Shown: positions 8,669-17,821, counted from the first letter of the stretch. The stretch is DNA of 64,000 nt from Terrimonas pollutisoli (GCF_029360765.1 NZ_JARKNA010000005.1:186001-250000); one strand, 5' to 3'. Numbers and translations are program-made. The notes: generated from the sequence alone by a model not told the origin.

Positions 8669-8692
8669 GAGGCCGGATAGAAATCCAGCCTC
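8669..8692. terminator. Imperfect hairpin, possible terminator
   Basis: GAGGC (8669-8673) pairs with GCCTC (8688-8692), and GGAT (8675-8678) with ATCC (8683-8686), separated by one mismatch, over a 4-nt loop. TTTT follows on the plus strand and T-rich sequence on the minus strand. No gene clearly feeds into it. Confidence 0.35.
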
Positions 8693-8794
8693 GTTTTAAA
8701 ATCCAATATCCTATGAAAAACCATAACAAAGATGCACATTTAGACCCAAAACGCTGCATGATTAGCAAAAAAAATTATGCGTAAAACTACGTGT

Positions 8795-8832
8795 CCCAAA
8801 AAATAAGCCCGGCAGTCTTGACTGTCGGGCTT
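8795..8832 (-). terminator. Rho-independent terminator of pdhB
   Basis: AAGCCCGGCAGT (8805-8816) pairs with ACTGTCGGGCTT (8821-8832) with one G-T pair and a 4-nt loop. On the minus strand it is followed by ATTTTTTGGG (8804-8795). It lies 21 nt after the pdhB stop. Confidence 0.88.
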
Positions 8833-8853
8833 GGCTTACTCTTAATAGGTCAA

Positions 8854-9843
8854 CTATTTTTTCTGGTACATCACTTCTTTAACCATTTTTACTGTACGGG
8901 GAACACTGGGCAAAGCTCCGGCAACAAGATTCGGCGCATAGTGAAGAGGAGCATCGGCAGCAGTAATACGGCGGATGGGTGCATCCAGGTAATCAAAGCC
9001 TTCTTTTTGAATCTGGTAAGTGATTTCTGAAGATACCGATGCAAAAGGCCACTGTTCTTCTACAATTACAAGCCGGTTAGTCTTTTTTACGCTTTCAAGG
9101 ATGGTTTTCCAGTCTAACGGGCGGATGGTACGCAAATCAATTACTTCAGCGCTGATATTCTCCTTTTCCAGCTCTGCTGCTGCAGCCATGGCCACTTTCA
9201 TCATTTTATTAAAGGAAACAATTGTTACATCTTTTCCTTGTTTCTTTATATCAGCTTTGCCGATCTCAATATAATATTCCTCTTCAGGTACTTCCATTTT
9301 ATCTCCATACATCTGTTCGCTTTCCATGAACATTATCGGGTCTTCCTCGTAACGGATCGCTTGTTTTAGAAGGCCCTTGGCATCATAACCGTTACTTGGC
9401 GATACTACTTTAATACCGGGAATATTGGCATAAAGGCTTTCAAACGCTGTAGAGTGCTGAGCACCCAATTGTCCGGCTGAACCATTTCCTCCTCTAAAAA
9501 CAATGGGACAAGACACTTGTCCGCCGCTCATTGCCAGCATCTTAGAAGCCGTATTTAAAATTTGATCCAAGGCTAATACAGCAAAATTCCAGGTCATAAA
9601 CTCAACAATAGGACGAAGGCCATTTTGAGCAGCTCCCACACCAACTGCCGCAAAACCAAGCTCAGCAATGGGTGTATCGATCACTCTTTTTGGTCCGAAT
9701 TCGGCTAGCATACCCTGGCTTACTTTATAAGCACCATTGTACTCCGCCACTTCTTCACCCATTAAAAAAACTCTATCATCTCTTCTCATCTCTTCCGACA
9801 TTGCTTCACGAAGTGCATCACGAAATGCGATTGTTCTTGCCAT
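8854..9843 (-). CDS. pdhB: Pyruvate dehydrogenase E1 component, beta subunit
   Basis: Beta subunit of the thiamine-diphosphate-dependent E1 enzyme, which decarboxylates pyruvate (or a branched 2-oxo acid) and passes the acyl group to lipoyl-E2. The 329-residue sequence shows VFLMGEEVAEYNGAYKVSQG, DTPIAELGFAAVGVGAA (ThDP-site glutamate), FRGGNGSAGQLGAQHS and SPSNGYDAKGLLKQAI, and the transketolase C-terminal domain with EEQWPFASVSSEI. Length and motifs are complete. The alpha subunit and E2 are not adjacent; the gene is monocistronic, with its own -7 box and terminator. Because E1-beta families overlap, a 2-oxoisovalerate substrate is possible but less likely. Confidence 0.92.
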   Translation of the reverse strand: MARTIAFRDALREAMSEEMRRDDRVFLMGEEVAEYNGAYKVSQGMLAEFGPKRVIDTPIAELGFAAVGVGAAQNGLRPIVEFMTWNFAVLALDQILNTASKMLAMSGGQVSCPIVFRGGNGSAGQLGAQHSTAFESLYANIPGIKVVSPSNGYDAKGLLKQAIRYEEDPIMFMESEQMYGDKMEVPEEEYYIEIGKADIKKQGKDVTIVSFNKMMKVAMAAAAELEKENISAEVIDLRTIRPLDWKTILESVKKTNRLVIVEEQWPFASVSSEITYQIQKEGFDYLDAPIRRITAADAPLHYAPNLVAGALPSVPRTVKMVKEVMYQKK

Positions 9844-9868
9844 GTATATACGCTTTTTAAAAGTCGGG

Positions 9869-9876
9869 CAAATTTA
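9869..9876 (-). promoter_or_regulatory. Bacteroidota -7 promoter element of pdhB
   Basis: The minus strand reads TAAATTTG, an exact TAnnTTTG match, 25 nt upstream of the pdhB ATG. Confidence 0.55.
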
Positions 9877-10014
9877 AGTGAGTGAACGGATAAAACCTAA
9901 AAAGGAATGTGGTTAGATGCTGGAATTCAAGAGGCTGAATTTCAAAGATGCGTCCACGGATTAAATTAATCCTCGATGGATTTCTGACTTCCGGTCTCAG
10001 ACTCCCGTCTTCTT

Positions 10015-10022
10015 TATATTTG
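10015..10022 (+). promoter_or_regulatory. Bacteroidota -7 element abutting the ypdA-like start
   Basis: TATATTTG matches TAnnTTTG and ends 3 nt before the ATG at 10026, which would make the mRNA leaderless. It also argues against the in-frame upstream ATG at 9948. Confidence 0.5.
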
Positions 10023-10025
10023 CTT

Positions 10026-11027
10026 ATGTCTTCATCTCATTTTCCTATTATTATTATCGGCGGTGGACCTATTGGATTAGCCTGTGGCATTGAAGCAAAA
10101 AAGGCTGGTGTGGATTATTTAATTATTGAAAAAGGATCGTTGGTTAACTCATTGTACAACTATCCCGTCAACATGACTTTTTTTTCTACCTCAGAACGGC
10201 TTGAAGTAGGCGGCGTTCCTTTTGTTTCCAATAATGCGAAGCCAACCCGGTCCGAATCGTTAGAATATTATCGGCGTGTAACCACTTCTCATCATTTAAA
10301 TATTCACTTGTTTGAGGAAGTACTTGAAGTAAATCAACTCGCTGCTGGTACCAATAAACCCGGAGCAGCATTCTCGGTAATTACAAGTAAGGGAAATTAC
10401 ACTGCTGATCACATAATCATTGCAACCGGCTTTTATGACATCCCCTATTTATTAAATGTGCCGGGAGAAGGTCTCCCTAAAGTCACCCATTATTATAAAG
10501 ACCCGCACTTTTATGCCTTTCAAAAAGTATTGGTTGTGGGCGCACAAAACTCGGCCGTTGACGCCGCACTGGAAACCTGGCGCAAAGGAGCTGAAGTAAC
10601 AATGATTATCCGCAAAGAGGATATTGGTGAGCGGGTAAAATACTGGGTTAGACCTGACATTGTCAACCGGATAAAAGAAGGCTCTATTACTGCTTATACT
10701 AATTCAACCATTGCTGCTGTCCGCGAACATGAAGTCGATATTAATACCCCTGATGGAATGATTACGATAGCCAATGATTGGGTAATTGCCCTGACTGGCT
10801 ATCAACCTAATCTTGATTTTCTAAAAAGGATCGGTATAAGTTTATCCCAGGATGAGGTGATGAAACCTCTGTATGACGAAGCAACCCACGAAACAAATAT
10901 TAAAAACATATATCTCGCAGGAGTGATCTGCGGCGGAATGAACACTCACCGTCTTTTTATTGAAAACTCAAGAGAACATGCCGAAAGGATAATCGCTGAT
11001 ATAAAAACAAAAAGACAATCAGTTTGA
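10026..11027 (+). CDS. YpdA-family (bacillithiol-disulfide reductase-like) flavoprotein
   Basis: FAD/NAD(P)H-dependent oxidoreductase, 333 residues from the ATG at 10026. The N-terminus is the FAD dinucleotide fold IIIIGGGPIGLACGIEA; the family-specific YPVNMTFFSTSERLEVGGVPF follows. A second Rossmann motif, VVGAQNSAVDAALE, binds NAD(P)H, and the ALTGYQPN and NIYLAGVICGGMNTHRLFIEN regions close the FAD site. In Firmicutes YpdA reduces bacillithiol disulfide. The protein lacks the CxxC pair of thioredoxin reductases, as YpdA does. The start at 10026 is preferred over 9948 because the fold begins at once and a -7 element lies directly upstream. Confidence 0.85.
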   Translation: MSSSHFPIIIIGGGPIGLACGIEAKKAGVDYLIIEKGSLVNSLYNYPVNMTFFSTSERLEVGGVPFVSNNAKPTRSESLEYYRRVTTSHHLNIHLFEEVLEVNQLAAGTNKPGAAFSVITSKGNYTADHIIIATGFYDIPYLLNVPGEGLPKVTHYYKDPHFYAFQKVLVVGAQNSAVDAALETWRKGAEVTMIIRKEDIGERVKYWVRPDIVNRIKEGSITAYTNSTIAAVREHEVDINTPDGMITIANDWVIALTGYQPNLDFLKRIGISLSQDEVMKPLYDEATHETNIKNIYLAGVICGGMNTHRLFIENSREHAERIIADIKTKRQSV

Positions 11028-11672
11028 TTGTACGGCCCTAATGAAGTCAACCAGCTTTTGTTTATGCAGCTTGCCTTCCGTTCTTACACCGCTGCAAATA
11101 TCAACGCCATAGGGCTGCACTTTTTGAATGGCTTCGCTTACATTTCCGGCATTTAACCCACCAGCAAGAAAGACAGGAACTTTCACGGCCCTTACTAATT
11201 CCCGGCTAATATCCCAGTTATGAGTGTTGCCTGTGCCGCCCAATGTTTTGATCGCAGCTTTGGGGTTTCCACTATCCAGCAAAAAATAATCGACATATTC
11301 CTGTAGCTGCACAGCCAGGTCGATAGCCTCTTCATCCATCACATGAATGACCTGCACAATTTTTAATTTGGGCAATGCTTCGCGGATGTGCTCATATTTC
11401 CCTTCCGACAATTCATCTACTATCTGCACTGTCGTTGTACCGGCTCTGTTTACATGGTCAATTATTTTTTGTGAAGACTGTTCACTTGTTAATAAGAATG
11501 ATTCAATCCCCGCAGGAATTGTTTCAGCAATCTCTGCTATCAATTCATCGGCTATTGGTCCAGGCCCGCTCGGCATTTTTGCGACAAGACCAACGGCATT
11601 GGCGCCGTGAGCAATGGCCATCGCTGCTTCTTCAACTGAAGCAATACAACATATCTTTATTTTCGTAGTCAT
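11019..11672 (-). CDS. Phosphoribosylanthranilate isomerase-like (TrpF-like) protein
   Basis: A (beta-alpha)8-barrel protein of 217 residues from the ATG at 11672; the longer frame to 11714 would overlap the upstream gene. TrpF landmarks are present: KIC near the N-terminus (Cys8, matching the catalytic base), LLDS (Asp133, matching the general acid), GGTGNTHNWD, and GGLNAGNVSEAI then VDICSGVRTEGK. The usual KICGI reads KICCI, and the loop that normally holds SxRY(I/V) with a substrate-binding arginine reads SGPGPI (35-40). No other trp gene is nearby. It may be a divergent isomerase or a TrpF-fold enzyme with another substrate. It overlaps the convergent ypdA-like gene by 9 nt. Confidence 0.75.
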   Translation of the reverse strand: MTTKIKICCIASVEEAAMAIAHGANAVGLVAKMPSGPGPIADELIAEIAETIPAGIESFLLTSEQSSQKIIDHVNRAGTTTVQIVDELSEGKYEHIREALPKLKIVQVIHVMDEEAIDLAVQLQEYVDYFLLDSGNPKAAIKTLGGTGNTHNWDISRELVRAVKVPVFLAGGLNAGNVSEAIQKVQPYGVDICSGVRTEGKLHKQKLVDFIRAVQSN

Positions 11673-11689
11673 GTGTTTACGCTTTATAA

Positions 11690-12202
11690 CTAAATTTTCT
11701 TTTTCATCAGCCAATCTTTTTGCACGTCATTACCTAACACAAAATCATGGTCAGCGAATTTTTCGAATCCCCATCTGATATAAAAATCGATGGCCCGCTG
11801 ATTTTTTTCCCAAACACCCAGCCAGATAAAATCTTTTTTACCTCTTTCTGCCAACCCGATACACTTTTCCATTAAGGCCTTTCCGACTCCTTTTCCTATC
11901 GAGTTGGAAGTGGCATAAATTCTTGCCAACTCAATGGCATTGGCACTTCCCAAAGATGGCGGGTTATTATTCTCACGCAACCTCGCATAACCAACAGGCT
12001 CTTCCTGGTCATAAGCCAACAGGAAAATATTATCTTTTGTATTCACCTCTTGTATCAAAGCTTCCCGGGTAAATTGTTCGTTCAAAAATTTGTTCATATC
12101 CTCCACGGTGTTTTGAGATGCAAACGTATCATAGAAAGTTTGCCGGCTCATATCCGCGATTAATTCGGCATCCCCGCCTGTTGCAAAACGAATACTAATC
12201 AT
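11690..12202 (-). CDS. GNAT family N-acetyltransferase
   Basis: A 170-residue single-domain GNAT protein. It has IRFATGGDAELIADMSRQTF at the N-terminus, the ELARIYATSNSIGKGVGKALM acetyl-CoA-binding segment (motif A, about 91-111) and LGVWEKNQRAIDFYIRWGFEK (motif B), closest in pattern to PaiA/RimI-like acetyltransferases. The acceptor (an amine, a polyamine or a protein N-terminus) cannot be deduced. It lies 17 nt upstream of the TrpF-like gene on the same strand, so the two are probably cotranscribed. Confidence 0.88.
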   Translation of the reverse strand: MISIRFATGGDAELIADMSRQTFYDTFASQNTVEDMNKFLNEQFTREALIQEVNTKDNIFLLAYDQEEPVGYARLRENNNPPSLGSANAIELARIYATSNSIGKGVGKALMEKCIGLAERGKKDFIWLGVWEKNQRAIDFYIRWGFEKFADHDFVLGNDVQKDWLMKKKI

Positions 12203-12344
12203 TGAAGCAATCTATTTAATATTAGCGAAAGTCGCACTGAAAAAAATTATGGTAAGATTCGCAATTATTGCTAACTTTTGTCTCTGCTCCACCCCTATCC
12301 CAACACTACCCTCTAATTTTTTAATCATTTAAAAAAATCAGATC

Positions 12345-13064
12345 ATGAGAAAGTTCTTTCTTCTCTGCCTGCTTATTCCTGCAGTTGGAATGAGCCAGAA
12401 CAAAACTATTGTAAGCACATTCCGGGTTTTTCCCAAAATTGACAAGTCACTTGAATTTGAAAAAGCTTTTATCTCGCATGCACAAAAGTATCATGTGGGT
12501 AATTGGAAATGGCGTGTGTTTGATATACAATCAGGCCCGGATGCAGGCGGATTTATGGTAGTGGAGGGCCCGCTAAGCTGGGACGAGTTTGATACCCGCG
12601 GTAACCTTGGAGCAGAACATACCGCTGATTGGGCAAAAAATGTAATGCCTTACACGGCAGATCGCGGCACCTCTTCCTATGCCGAGTTCAATGAAGAGTT
12701 GAGCACAGTAGGAATAACAGATTATTCGGAAAAGATTATCATTAATCATATCCTGCCATTACCCGGTAAAATTCAAAATGTTTTAGATATGGGTAAGAAG
12801 ATGAAAAAAGCATGGACCGATGGTAAACAATCGATCGCCGTGTATGAGGCCCGTAATTCAGGTGCCCCGGAGATTCTTGTTGTTACAAGGCTAAAGGCCG
12901 GACTCAAAGAATTAGGAGCCGGTTATCGCAAACCCTTCCCTGAAAGATATACAGCTGCCAACGGCGAAGGAAGCTGGGATGTGTTTCAGGAAGATTTTGC
13001 CAAAAATGTAGAAAAGCGATGGAGTGAAATTCTTTTTTACCGCACAGATCTTAGTTCTAAATAA
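12345..13064 (+). CDS. Exported hypothetical protein, possible two-lobed alpha/beta barrel
   Basis: 239 residues with a signal peptide (MRKFFLLCLLIPAVGMSQ) that probably cleaves after SQ or near it, a frequent site in Bacteroidota. The mature part has two roughly similar halves: one beginning NKTIVSTFRVFPKIDKSLEFEK and one beginning EKIIINHILPLPGKIQNV, each with alternating short strands and helices and a WR/YEA strand mid-way. This resembles duplicated ferredoxin-like (ABM-type) folds, but that is an inference. No catalytic motif is visible. It is monocistronic and ends at a strong terminator. Confidence 0.7.
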   Translation: MRKFFLLCLLIPAVGMSQNKTIVSTFRVFPKIDKSLEFEKAFISHAQKYHVGNWKWRVFDIQSGPDAGGFMVVEGPLSWDEFDTRGNLGAEHTADWAKNVMPYTADRGTSSYAEFNEELSTVGITDYSEKIIINHILPLPGKIQNVLDMGKKMKKAWTDGKQSIAVYEARNSGAPEILVVTRLKAGLKELGAGYRKPFPERYTAANGEGSWDVFQEDFAKNVEKRWSEILFYRTDLSSK

Positions 13065-13076
13065 CTATTCTTTGAT

Positions 13077-13116
13077 AAGAGTGAAAAGCCGAAGCCAGCC
13101 GGCTTTTCACTCTTTT
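13077..13116. terminator. Strong hairpin terminator
   Basis: AAGAGTGAAAAGCC (13077-13090) pairs perfectly with GGCTTTTCACTCTT (13101-13114) around a 10-nt loop and is followed by TT on the plus strand. It serves the gene ending at 13064 and may also act on the convergent gene ending at 13154. Confidence 0.88.
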
Positions 13117-13153
13117 AAACCCAGGAAGAAATTTTTATAAGCATGACCATAGC

Positions 13154-13633
13154 TTACTTATTGGTTGATGCATTACATTCGATTTTCCATCCCTCTTTTT
13201 CTTTCCGATAGATCGACACCCAGGCATAATCAGTGGTATCAGTTAATAATTTTCCGAGACTGTCCGGACGGATTAATATGACTTGCTTTTGAACAATTGC
13301 ATAAGCAAGAGATCCATCATCTGAAAAACGGATAATAGGTGCAGCGGAATCATCCCATTTAATGAATTGAACACTTCCAAAATAAGAAGTGATCCTTTTT
13401 TTGTTTTCATCCGGGCTTACTACAGAAACCTTTCCCTTATTAACCGATAGCATGCTGTCCGCGAACTCCGACATAAAGAGTTCTGCGTTCCGGTCGAAAT
13501 GTGCTTTGCGCTCCTGCTGTAATAATGCAGTTATTGCCTCTGTGTCCCTCTCTTTATTGAAACGACATTCATTAGTACAGCTATAATCTGTCAAAATGAG
13601 CAAAGCGAAAACGTAAATTTTCTTAGTCATCAT
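13154..13633 (-). CDS. Small exported protein with an NTF2/SnoaL-like fold
   Basis: 159 residues. A hydrophobic N-terminus (MMTKKIYVFALLILTDYSC) looks like a signal peptide; Cys19 could be lipidated, although the lipobox DYSC is not canonical. The remainder follows the DUF4440/SnoaL pattern: a helix with EAITALLQQERKAHFDRN, FMSEFADSMLSVNKG, then paired strands ending in DYAWVSIYRKEKEGWKIECNAS. Proteins of this fold often have no known ligand. No operon partner is evident. Confidence 0.7.
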   Translation of the reverse strand: MMTKKIYVFALLILTDYSCTNECRFNKERDTEAITALLQQERKAHFDRNAELFMSEFADSMLSVNKGKVSVVSPDENKKRITSYFGSVQFIKWDDSAAPIIRFSDDGSLAYAIVQKQVILIRPDSLGKLLTDTTDYAWVSIYRKEKEGWKIECNASTNK

Positions 13634-13854
13634 TATAGCTTAAACTGTGTTTTTGAATAGATGTGCTGCTAAAGCAATTTAGTTTCTATGGTTTTAAAAT
13701 ACCGACCATTTATCAAAAGGAGACAAATGGGATTTGTACGTTACTTCCGGATATCCGGGTCTCAACAATTGTTTTTACCCAGACAACCAAAAAATGAAGA
13801 ATACCGTTTTGACTAACGCAAGTTTTTCGTAACTTATACATTCAACAAACACAT

Positions 13855-15828
13855 GTGCAAAACCCGGGCGGATTTCATATAAATGTGAATCGTTCTTTTT
13901 ATTTGTCCGTACGATTTTTACCCCTTCTAATTGCTGTATCGGGATGGAATGTTTTGGATGCACAAGTTTGCCCACCCAATATCGATTTTGAAACAGGCAC
14001 ATTTGCCAACTGGACATGTTATGCCGGATCTGTTTCGGGGGTCTCTGGTCAAAATCGTATTAATATCTACCCGTCAAATGGACCTGCCTTTAACCAACAC
14101 ACCATGTATTCCAGGCAACAAAATGGAAATGATAGAGATCCTTATGGTAATTTTCCTGTAGTCTGTCCCAATGGAAGTGGCTATTCTATCAGGTTGGGAA
14201 ATGATGAAGCTGGCGGGCAAGCAGAAGGTATCTCATATGAATTTACTATTCCACCAAATCAAAATAATTATTCGCTCATATATCATTATGCCGTCGTGTT
14301 CCAGGATCCCAATCACCAGCAATTTCAGCAACCGCGGCTGGAATTGGAAATCACCAACGTCACAGACAACCAGCTCATCCTCTGCTCATCTTTTACTTTT
14401 ATTCCTTATGGGTCTCTTCTTCCCGGCTTCTTTATCTCACCGATCCAGCGGGATACAACCAATATCTGGTGCAAAGATTGGTCCGCTGTTTCGATTAATT
14501 TAAATGGCAATGCGGGCAAAACGATCCGGCTTTTTTTTAAAACAGCTGATTGCACATTTATCCGCCATTTTGGATATGCCTATGTCGACGTTAACACCGA
14601 ATGCAGCAGTGAGTTTGTAGGTGACGTATACTGTCCGCAGGATACGGCTATACAAATAACGGCGCCATGGGGGTATCAAAACTACACCTGGTTTAACAGC
14701 GGCTTTACTCAAAAACTTGGAACGGATCAAACGCTTCGCATCGAACCACCTCCACCGCTTGGCACAACCGTGGCTGTTGAAGTAGTCCCGTACAATGGAT
14801 ATGGCTGTTTAGATACACTCTACACAACTATGGTGGATACCTTAAAAGTAATTTCTCAAGCCGGGAAAGACACACTCTCGTGCAACCGCGAAGAAGTGCA
14901 GATCGGCTTAAACCCCAAGCCTGGCTTTTCGTATAGCTGGAGTCCGCCGGAAGGGCTATCTAATCCTTCAATTTCTAACCCGATGGCCACACCCTCTGCT
15001 ACTACTAATTACGTTCTTACTACCAGGAGCCTGGGAGGAGGCTGTGCAAATAATGATACGGTCCTTGTCATAGCTTCTATTATTGATACGGCGATATCGG
15101 TATTGGGAAAGGAGGCCTTTTGTGTCACCAGCGGCGACAGCGCTGTACTTTCCATTCAACCAACACAGCGCATCCAATGGTATAAAGACAACACAGCTAT
15201 TCCCGGAGCCACTCTTCCTACCTATAAGGTCATTAAATCTGGAGCATACAAAGCGCTGCTCATTAATGATGATGGTTGCAGCATTGAAACAGGCGAAAAG
15301 AATATCGCGATTGAAAACCCCATTCCCGGTATTACGTACCCGGTACAGTATGCGATTGTAGAATATCCACTGCAGTTAACCGCAAGAGATTTTGGTGTTA
15401 AAAGCGAATGGACTCCTGCTACTTACCTGGATAACTCATTTAGCTTTACTCCTGTTTTCAATGGCGCAGAAGATATTTTGTATACCGTAACCATTGAAAC
15501 AAAAGGTGGCTGCGTAACCATCGATACCCAAATGGTAAAAATTGCAAAAGAGTTAAAAGTGTATGTGCCGACTGCTTTTACGCCCAATAATGACGGCCTG
15601 AATGATTATTTAAAACCCATCCCCATGGGCTTCAAAGAGCTGAAGTATTTCAGAATATACAATCGCTGGGGACAATTTATTTTTGATATTCGTTCTAACC
15701 CCCGGGGATGGGATGGCACTGTTGGAGGTAAGCCACAAAGTTCCCAGGTGTTTGTATGGATAGCCGAAGGTGTCGGCGTAGATAATAAAGTGTACCGGGA
15801 GAAGGGAACGGCCGTCTTAGTGAGATAA
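13855..15828 (+). CDS. T9SS type B sorting domain-containing secreted protein
   Basis: A 657-residue secreted or surface protein. The start is uncertain: GTG at 13855, or GTG at 13885, which gives a more typical signal peptide ending in NVLDAQ. After the signal comes an NIDFETGTFANWTCYAG segment, a lectin/MAM-like beta module to about 230, then Ig-like repeats (about 245-560) including NPKPGFSYSWSPPEGLSNPS and a YxWTPATYLDNS-type strand. The last 90 residues, from VYVPTAFTPNNDGLNDYLKP, are the gliding-motility CHU_C/TIGR04131 domain used by the type IX secretion system. Function is likely adhesion or surface attachment. It appears monocistronic. Confidence 0.9.
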   Translation: MQNPGGFHINVNRSFYLSVRFLPLLIAVSGWNVLDAQVCPPNIDFETGTFANWTCYAGSVSGVSGQNRINIYPSNGPAFNQHTMYSRQQNGNDRDPYGNFPVVCPNGSGYSIRLGNDEAGGQAEGISYEFTIPPNQNNYSLIYHYAVVFQDPNHQQFQQPRLELEITNVTDNQLILCSSFTFIPYGSLLPGFFISPIQRDTTNIWCKDWSAVSINLNGNAGKTIRLFFKTADCTFIRHFGYAYVDVNTECSSEFVGDVYCPQDTAIQITAPWGYQNYTWFNSGFTQKLGTDQTLRIEPPPPLGTTVAVEVVPYNGYGCLDTLYTTMVDTLKVISQAGKDTLSCNREEVQIGLNPKPGFSYSWSPPEGLSNPSISNPMATPSATTNYVLTTRSLGGGCANNDTVLVIASIIDTAISVLGKEAFCVTSGDSAVLSIQPTQRIQWYKDNTAIPGATLPTYKVIKSGAYKALLINDDGCSIETGEKNIAIENPIPGITYPVQYAIVEYPLQLTARDFGVKSEWTPATYLDNSFSFTPVFNGAEDILYTVTIETKGGCVTIDTQMVKIAKELKVYVPTAFTPNNDGLNDYLKPIPMGFKELKYFRIYNRWGQFIFDIRSNPRGWDGTVGGKPQSSQVFVWIAEGVGVDNKVYREKGTAVLVR

Positions 15829-15985
15829 CTGAGTTGGCTTCTTCCTATTCGATCAATTTCCATAATGTTTCGCTGCTTCCAAACATAGACCTGAATGAAT
15901 CGTAGTCATTATGGTATTGGTTTGGCAATAGATCTGCAGGAACAACTATTTTTTTTAAGCGATAATTACTGACTATTTTCACCGC

Positions 15986-17821
15986 ATGCATTCGCATGTA
16001 CAGACGCTATTGAAATGTATAGACCTGGAAGAAAAAGAGCAGGTCAGGAAATTTAGCTTAGATCAGCAACATACCCTTAAAGCCTTGAAAGCTGAAGGCC
16101 TTGCCCTGCACCCGATCATTGTCACCCGCAAGAGTTTTGGCTATGCTGATTATCCCGAGATCAGTTTCAAACTAGGTTTTCCACCGGAAGCTAATCTATT
16201 TAAAGATGGAGCCGCAATCGAATGCTTTATTGCCGGCGAAGAACCTGTAAAAGGTATACTGATGAGCCTTGATGGGAAAACCGGTGAGTTCAGGTTATTT
16301 GCCCCTGATTTTCCTGATTGGATCGAAGATGATGGTGTGGGCATCAAATTGGCGCCCGATACACGTACCACCAGCATCATGAAAAAAGTACTGAACGAAC
16401 TGGAATCGGATAAAAGGCTGTTCAAACTTTTTGAACAACTGCACAGGGACGGGATAGTACTAACAAACGGAACGACCAACATACAATCATTTTCTTTAGC
16501 TTTTCGAAATAAGCAGTTGAATCAAAGCCAGCAGGATGCAGTGGCCGCTATTGTACAAAATGAAGAAATCACGATTGTGCACGGTCCGCCGGGAACAGGA
16601 AAGACAACAACGTTGGTGGAAGCAATTGGACAACTCGTTCACAATGGTGAAAAAGTGTTGGTGTCGGCACCCAGTAATACGGCCGTCGATAATATCGCCA
16701 AAGGATTAATTGAAAATGGTATAAATGTTTTGCGTGTTGGGAATATGAGTAAAGTAGACCAAACGATCTTTTCTCATACGCCTGAAGGCCGGCTGGCCAA
16801 CAGTAAACAACAGAAAGAAATCAAACAATTAAAGATAAGAGCCGAAGAATTCCGCAAAATGGCATTGAAGTATAAACGGAGTTTTGGCAAAGCGGAACGG
16901 GAACAACGCAATCTTTTATTTAAAGAAGTAAAAAATATCCGTAACGAAATAAAAAAGCTGCAAGCCTATAACGAAGAAAAACTTTTTACAGAAGCCGACG
17001 TCATAGCAGGCACACCAATTGGTTTGTATGATGCAGGTATAGACCATTTACATTTTCAAACCCTGGTGATAGATGAGGCGGGGCAATGCATCGAACCATT
17101 GGCATGGTGCATTTTCCCATTAGCCAATAAAATTGTATTAGCCGGTGATCATTGGCAGTTGCCACCTACTGTATTAAGTGACGAGGCTGCGAAGCTTGGC
17201 TTTAACAGGTCTATTCTTGAAATAGCTATATCAGCCGTGAATGCAATTTTCCTGCTGAATACTCAATACAGAATGCGGCAGGCCATTGCCGGCTTTAGTA
17301 GTCATTATTTTTATAACGGCTTGTTGCAAACCGCTGCGCATTTAATCAATACAGGAACACATCTCACCTTTATTGATACAGCCGGTTCTGGTTATAACGA
17401 GAAGCATGGTCCCGATGGCACCAGCCTGCAAAACGAAGGCGAATTGAGTATTGCCAACCAATTAATTCAGATGGAAGCACTGGACAATTTATCAACAGCT
17501 TTTATTTCTCCTTATTCAGGACAGGTTATTGCCGCCAGGGAACTGCTGCCAAAAACGATCCGCATCAGCACCATTGATAGTTTCCAGGGACAGGAAAAAC
17601 AAAACATAATTCTGTCACTGGTGCGTAGTAATGATGAGGGTGATATCGGCTTTCTGAAAGATTATCGCCGGATGAACGTAGCGATAACAAGGGCCAAGGA
17701 GCAGCTCTTTGTAATTGGTGACAGCGCAACAATTGGCGCCGACGCTTTTTATAATGCGTTTTTGACCTATGTAGAGCAGCATGGAACTTATCGAACTGTA
17801 TGGGAATTTGACATGCAATGA
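15986..17821 (+). CDS. IGHMBP2/UPF1-like superfamily 1 helicase
   Basis: SF1B-type DNA/RNA helicase, 611 residues. An N-terminal OB-like region (about 25-130) is followed by the motor: Walker A GPPGTGKTTT (about 201), motif Ia VSAPSNTAVDNIA, Walker B DEAGQCIEP (about 363), motif III LAGDHWQLPPTV, motif IV QYRMR, motif V TIDSFQGQEKQNIILSLVRSN, and motif VI RRMNVAITRAKEQLFVIGD. The layout matches bacterial homologues of IGHMBP2/UPF1 rather than UvrD. A charged helical insertion (about 270-330) lies between motifs Ia and II, where UPF1-like proteins carry their stalk and 1B domain. Its cellular role is not established. It is monocistronic. Confidence 0.9.
   Translation: MHSHVQTLLKCIDLEEKEQVRKFSLDQQHTLKALKAEGLALHPIIVTRKSFGYADYPEISFKLGFPPEANLFKDGAAIECFIAGEEPVKGILMSLDGKTGEFRLFAPDFPDWIEDDGVGIKLAPDTRTTSIMKKVLNELESDKRLFKLFEQLHRDGIVLTNGTTNIQSFSLAFRNKQLNQSQQDAVAAIVQNEEITIVHGPPGTGKTTTLVEAIGQLVHNGEKVLVSAPSNTAVDNIAKGLIENGINVLRVGNMSKVDQTIFSHTPEGRLANSKQQKEIKQLKIRAEEFRKMALKYKRSFGKAEREQRNLLFKEVKNIRNEIKKLQAYNEEKLFTEADVIAGTPIGLYDAGIDHLHFQTLVIDEAGQCIEPLAWCIFPLANKIVLAGDHWQLPPTVLSDEAAKLGFNRSILEIAISAVNAIFLLNTQYRMRQAIAGFSSHYFYNGLLQTAAHLINTGTHLTFIDTAGSGYNEKHGPDGTSLQNEGELSIANQLIQMEALDNLSTAFISPYSGQVIAARELLPKTIRISTIDSFQGQEKQNIILSLVRSNDEGDIGFLKDYRRMNVAITRAKEQLFVIGDSATIGADAFYNAFLTYVEQHGTYRTVWEFDMQ

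Larger units (their letters stand above)
8531..8853. other. 323-bp intergenic region with several hairpins
   Basis: This is the only gap above 300 bp. From left to right it holds the regulator's -7 box (8550-8557, minus), a repeated AGCTACGAGCT-like motif (about 8565-8595), a CCCCTTTAGGGG palindrome (8633-8650), a GAGGC...GCCTC imperfect hairpin (8669-8692), a 23-codon open frame (8713-8784, +) of doubtful status, and the pdhB terminator (8805-8832). No tRNA or recognisable ncRNA was seen. Confidence 0.6.

Noticed and set aside
9948..10025. Upstream in-frame ATG for the ypdA-like gene
   Set aside because: The added 26 residues do not resemble the family, and the -7 element at 10015-10022 lies inside them.
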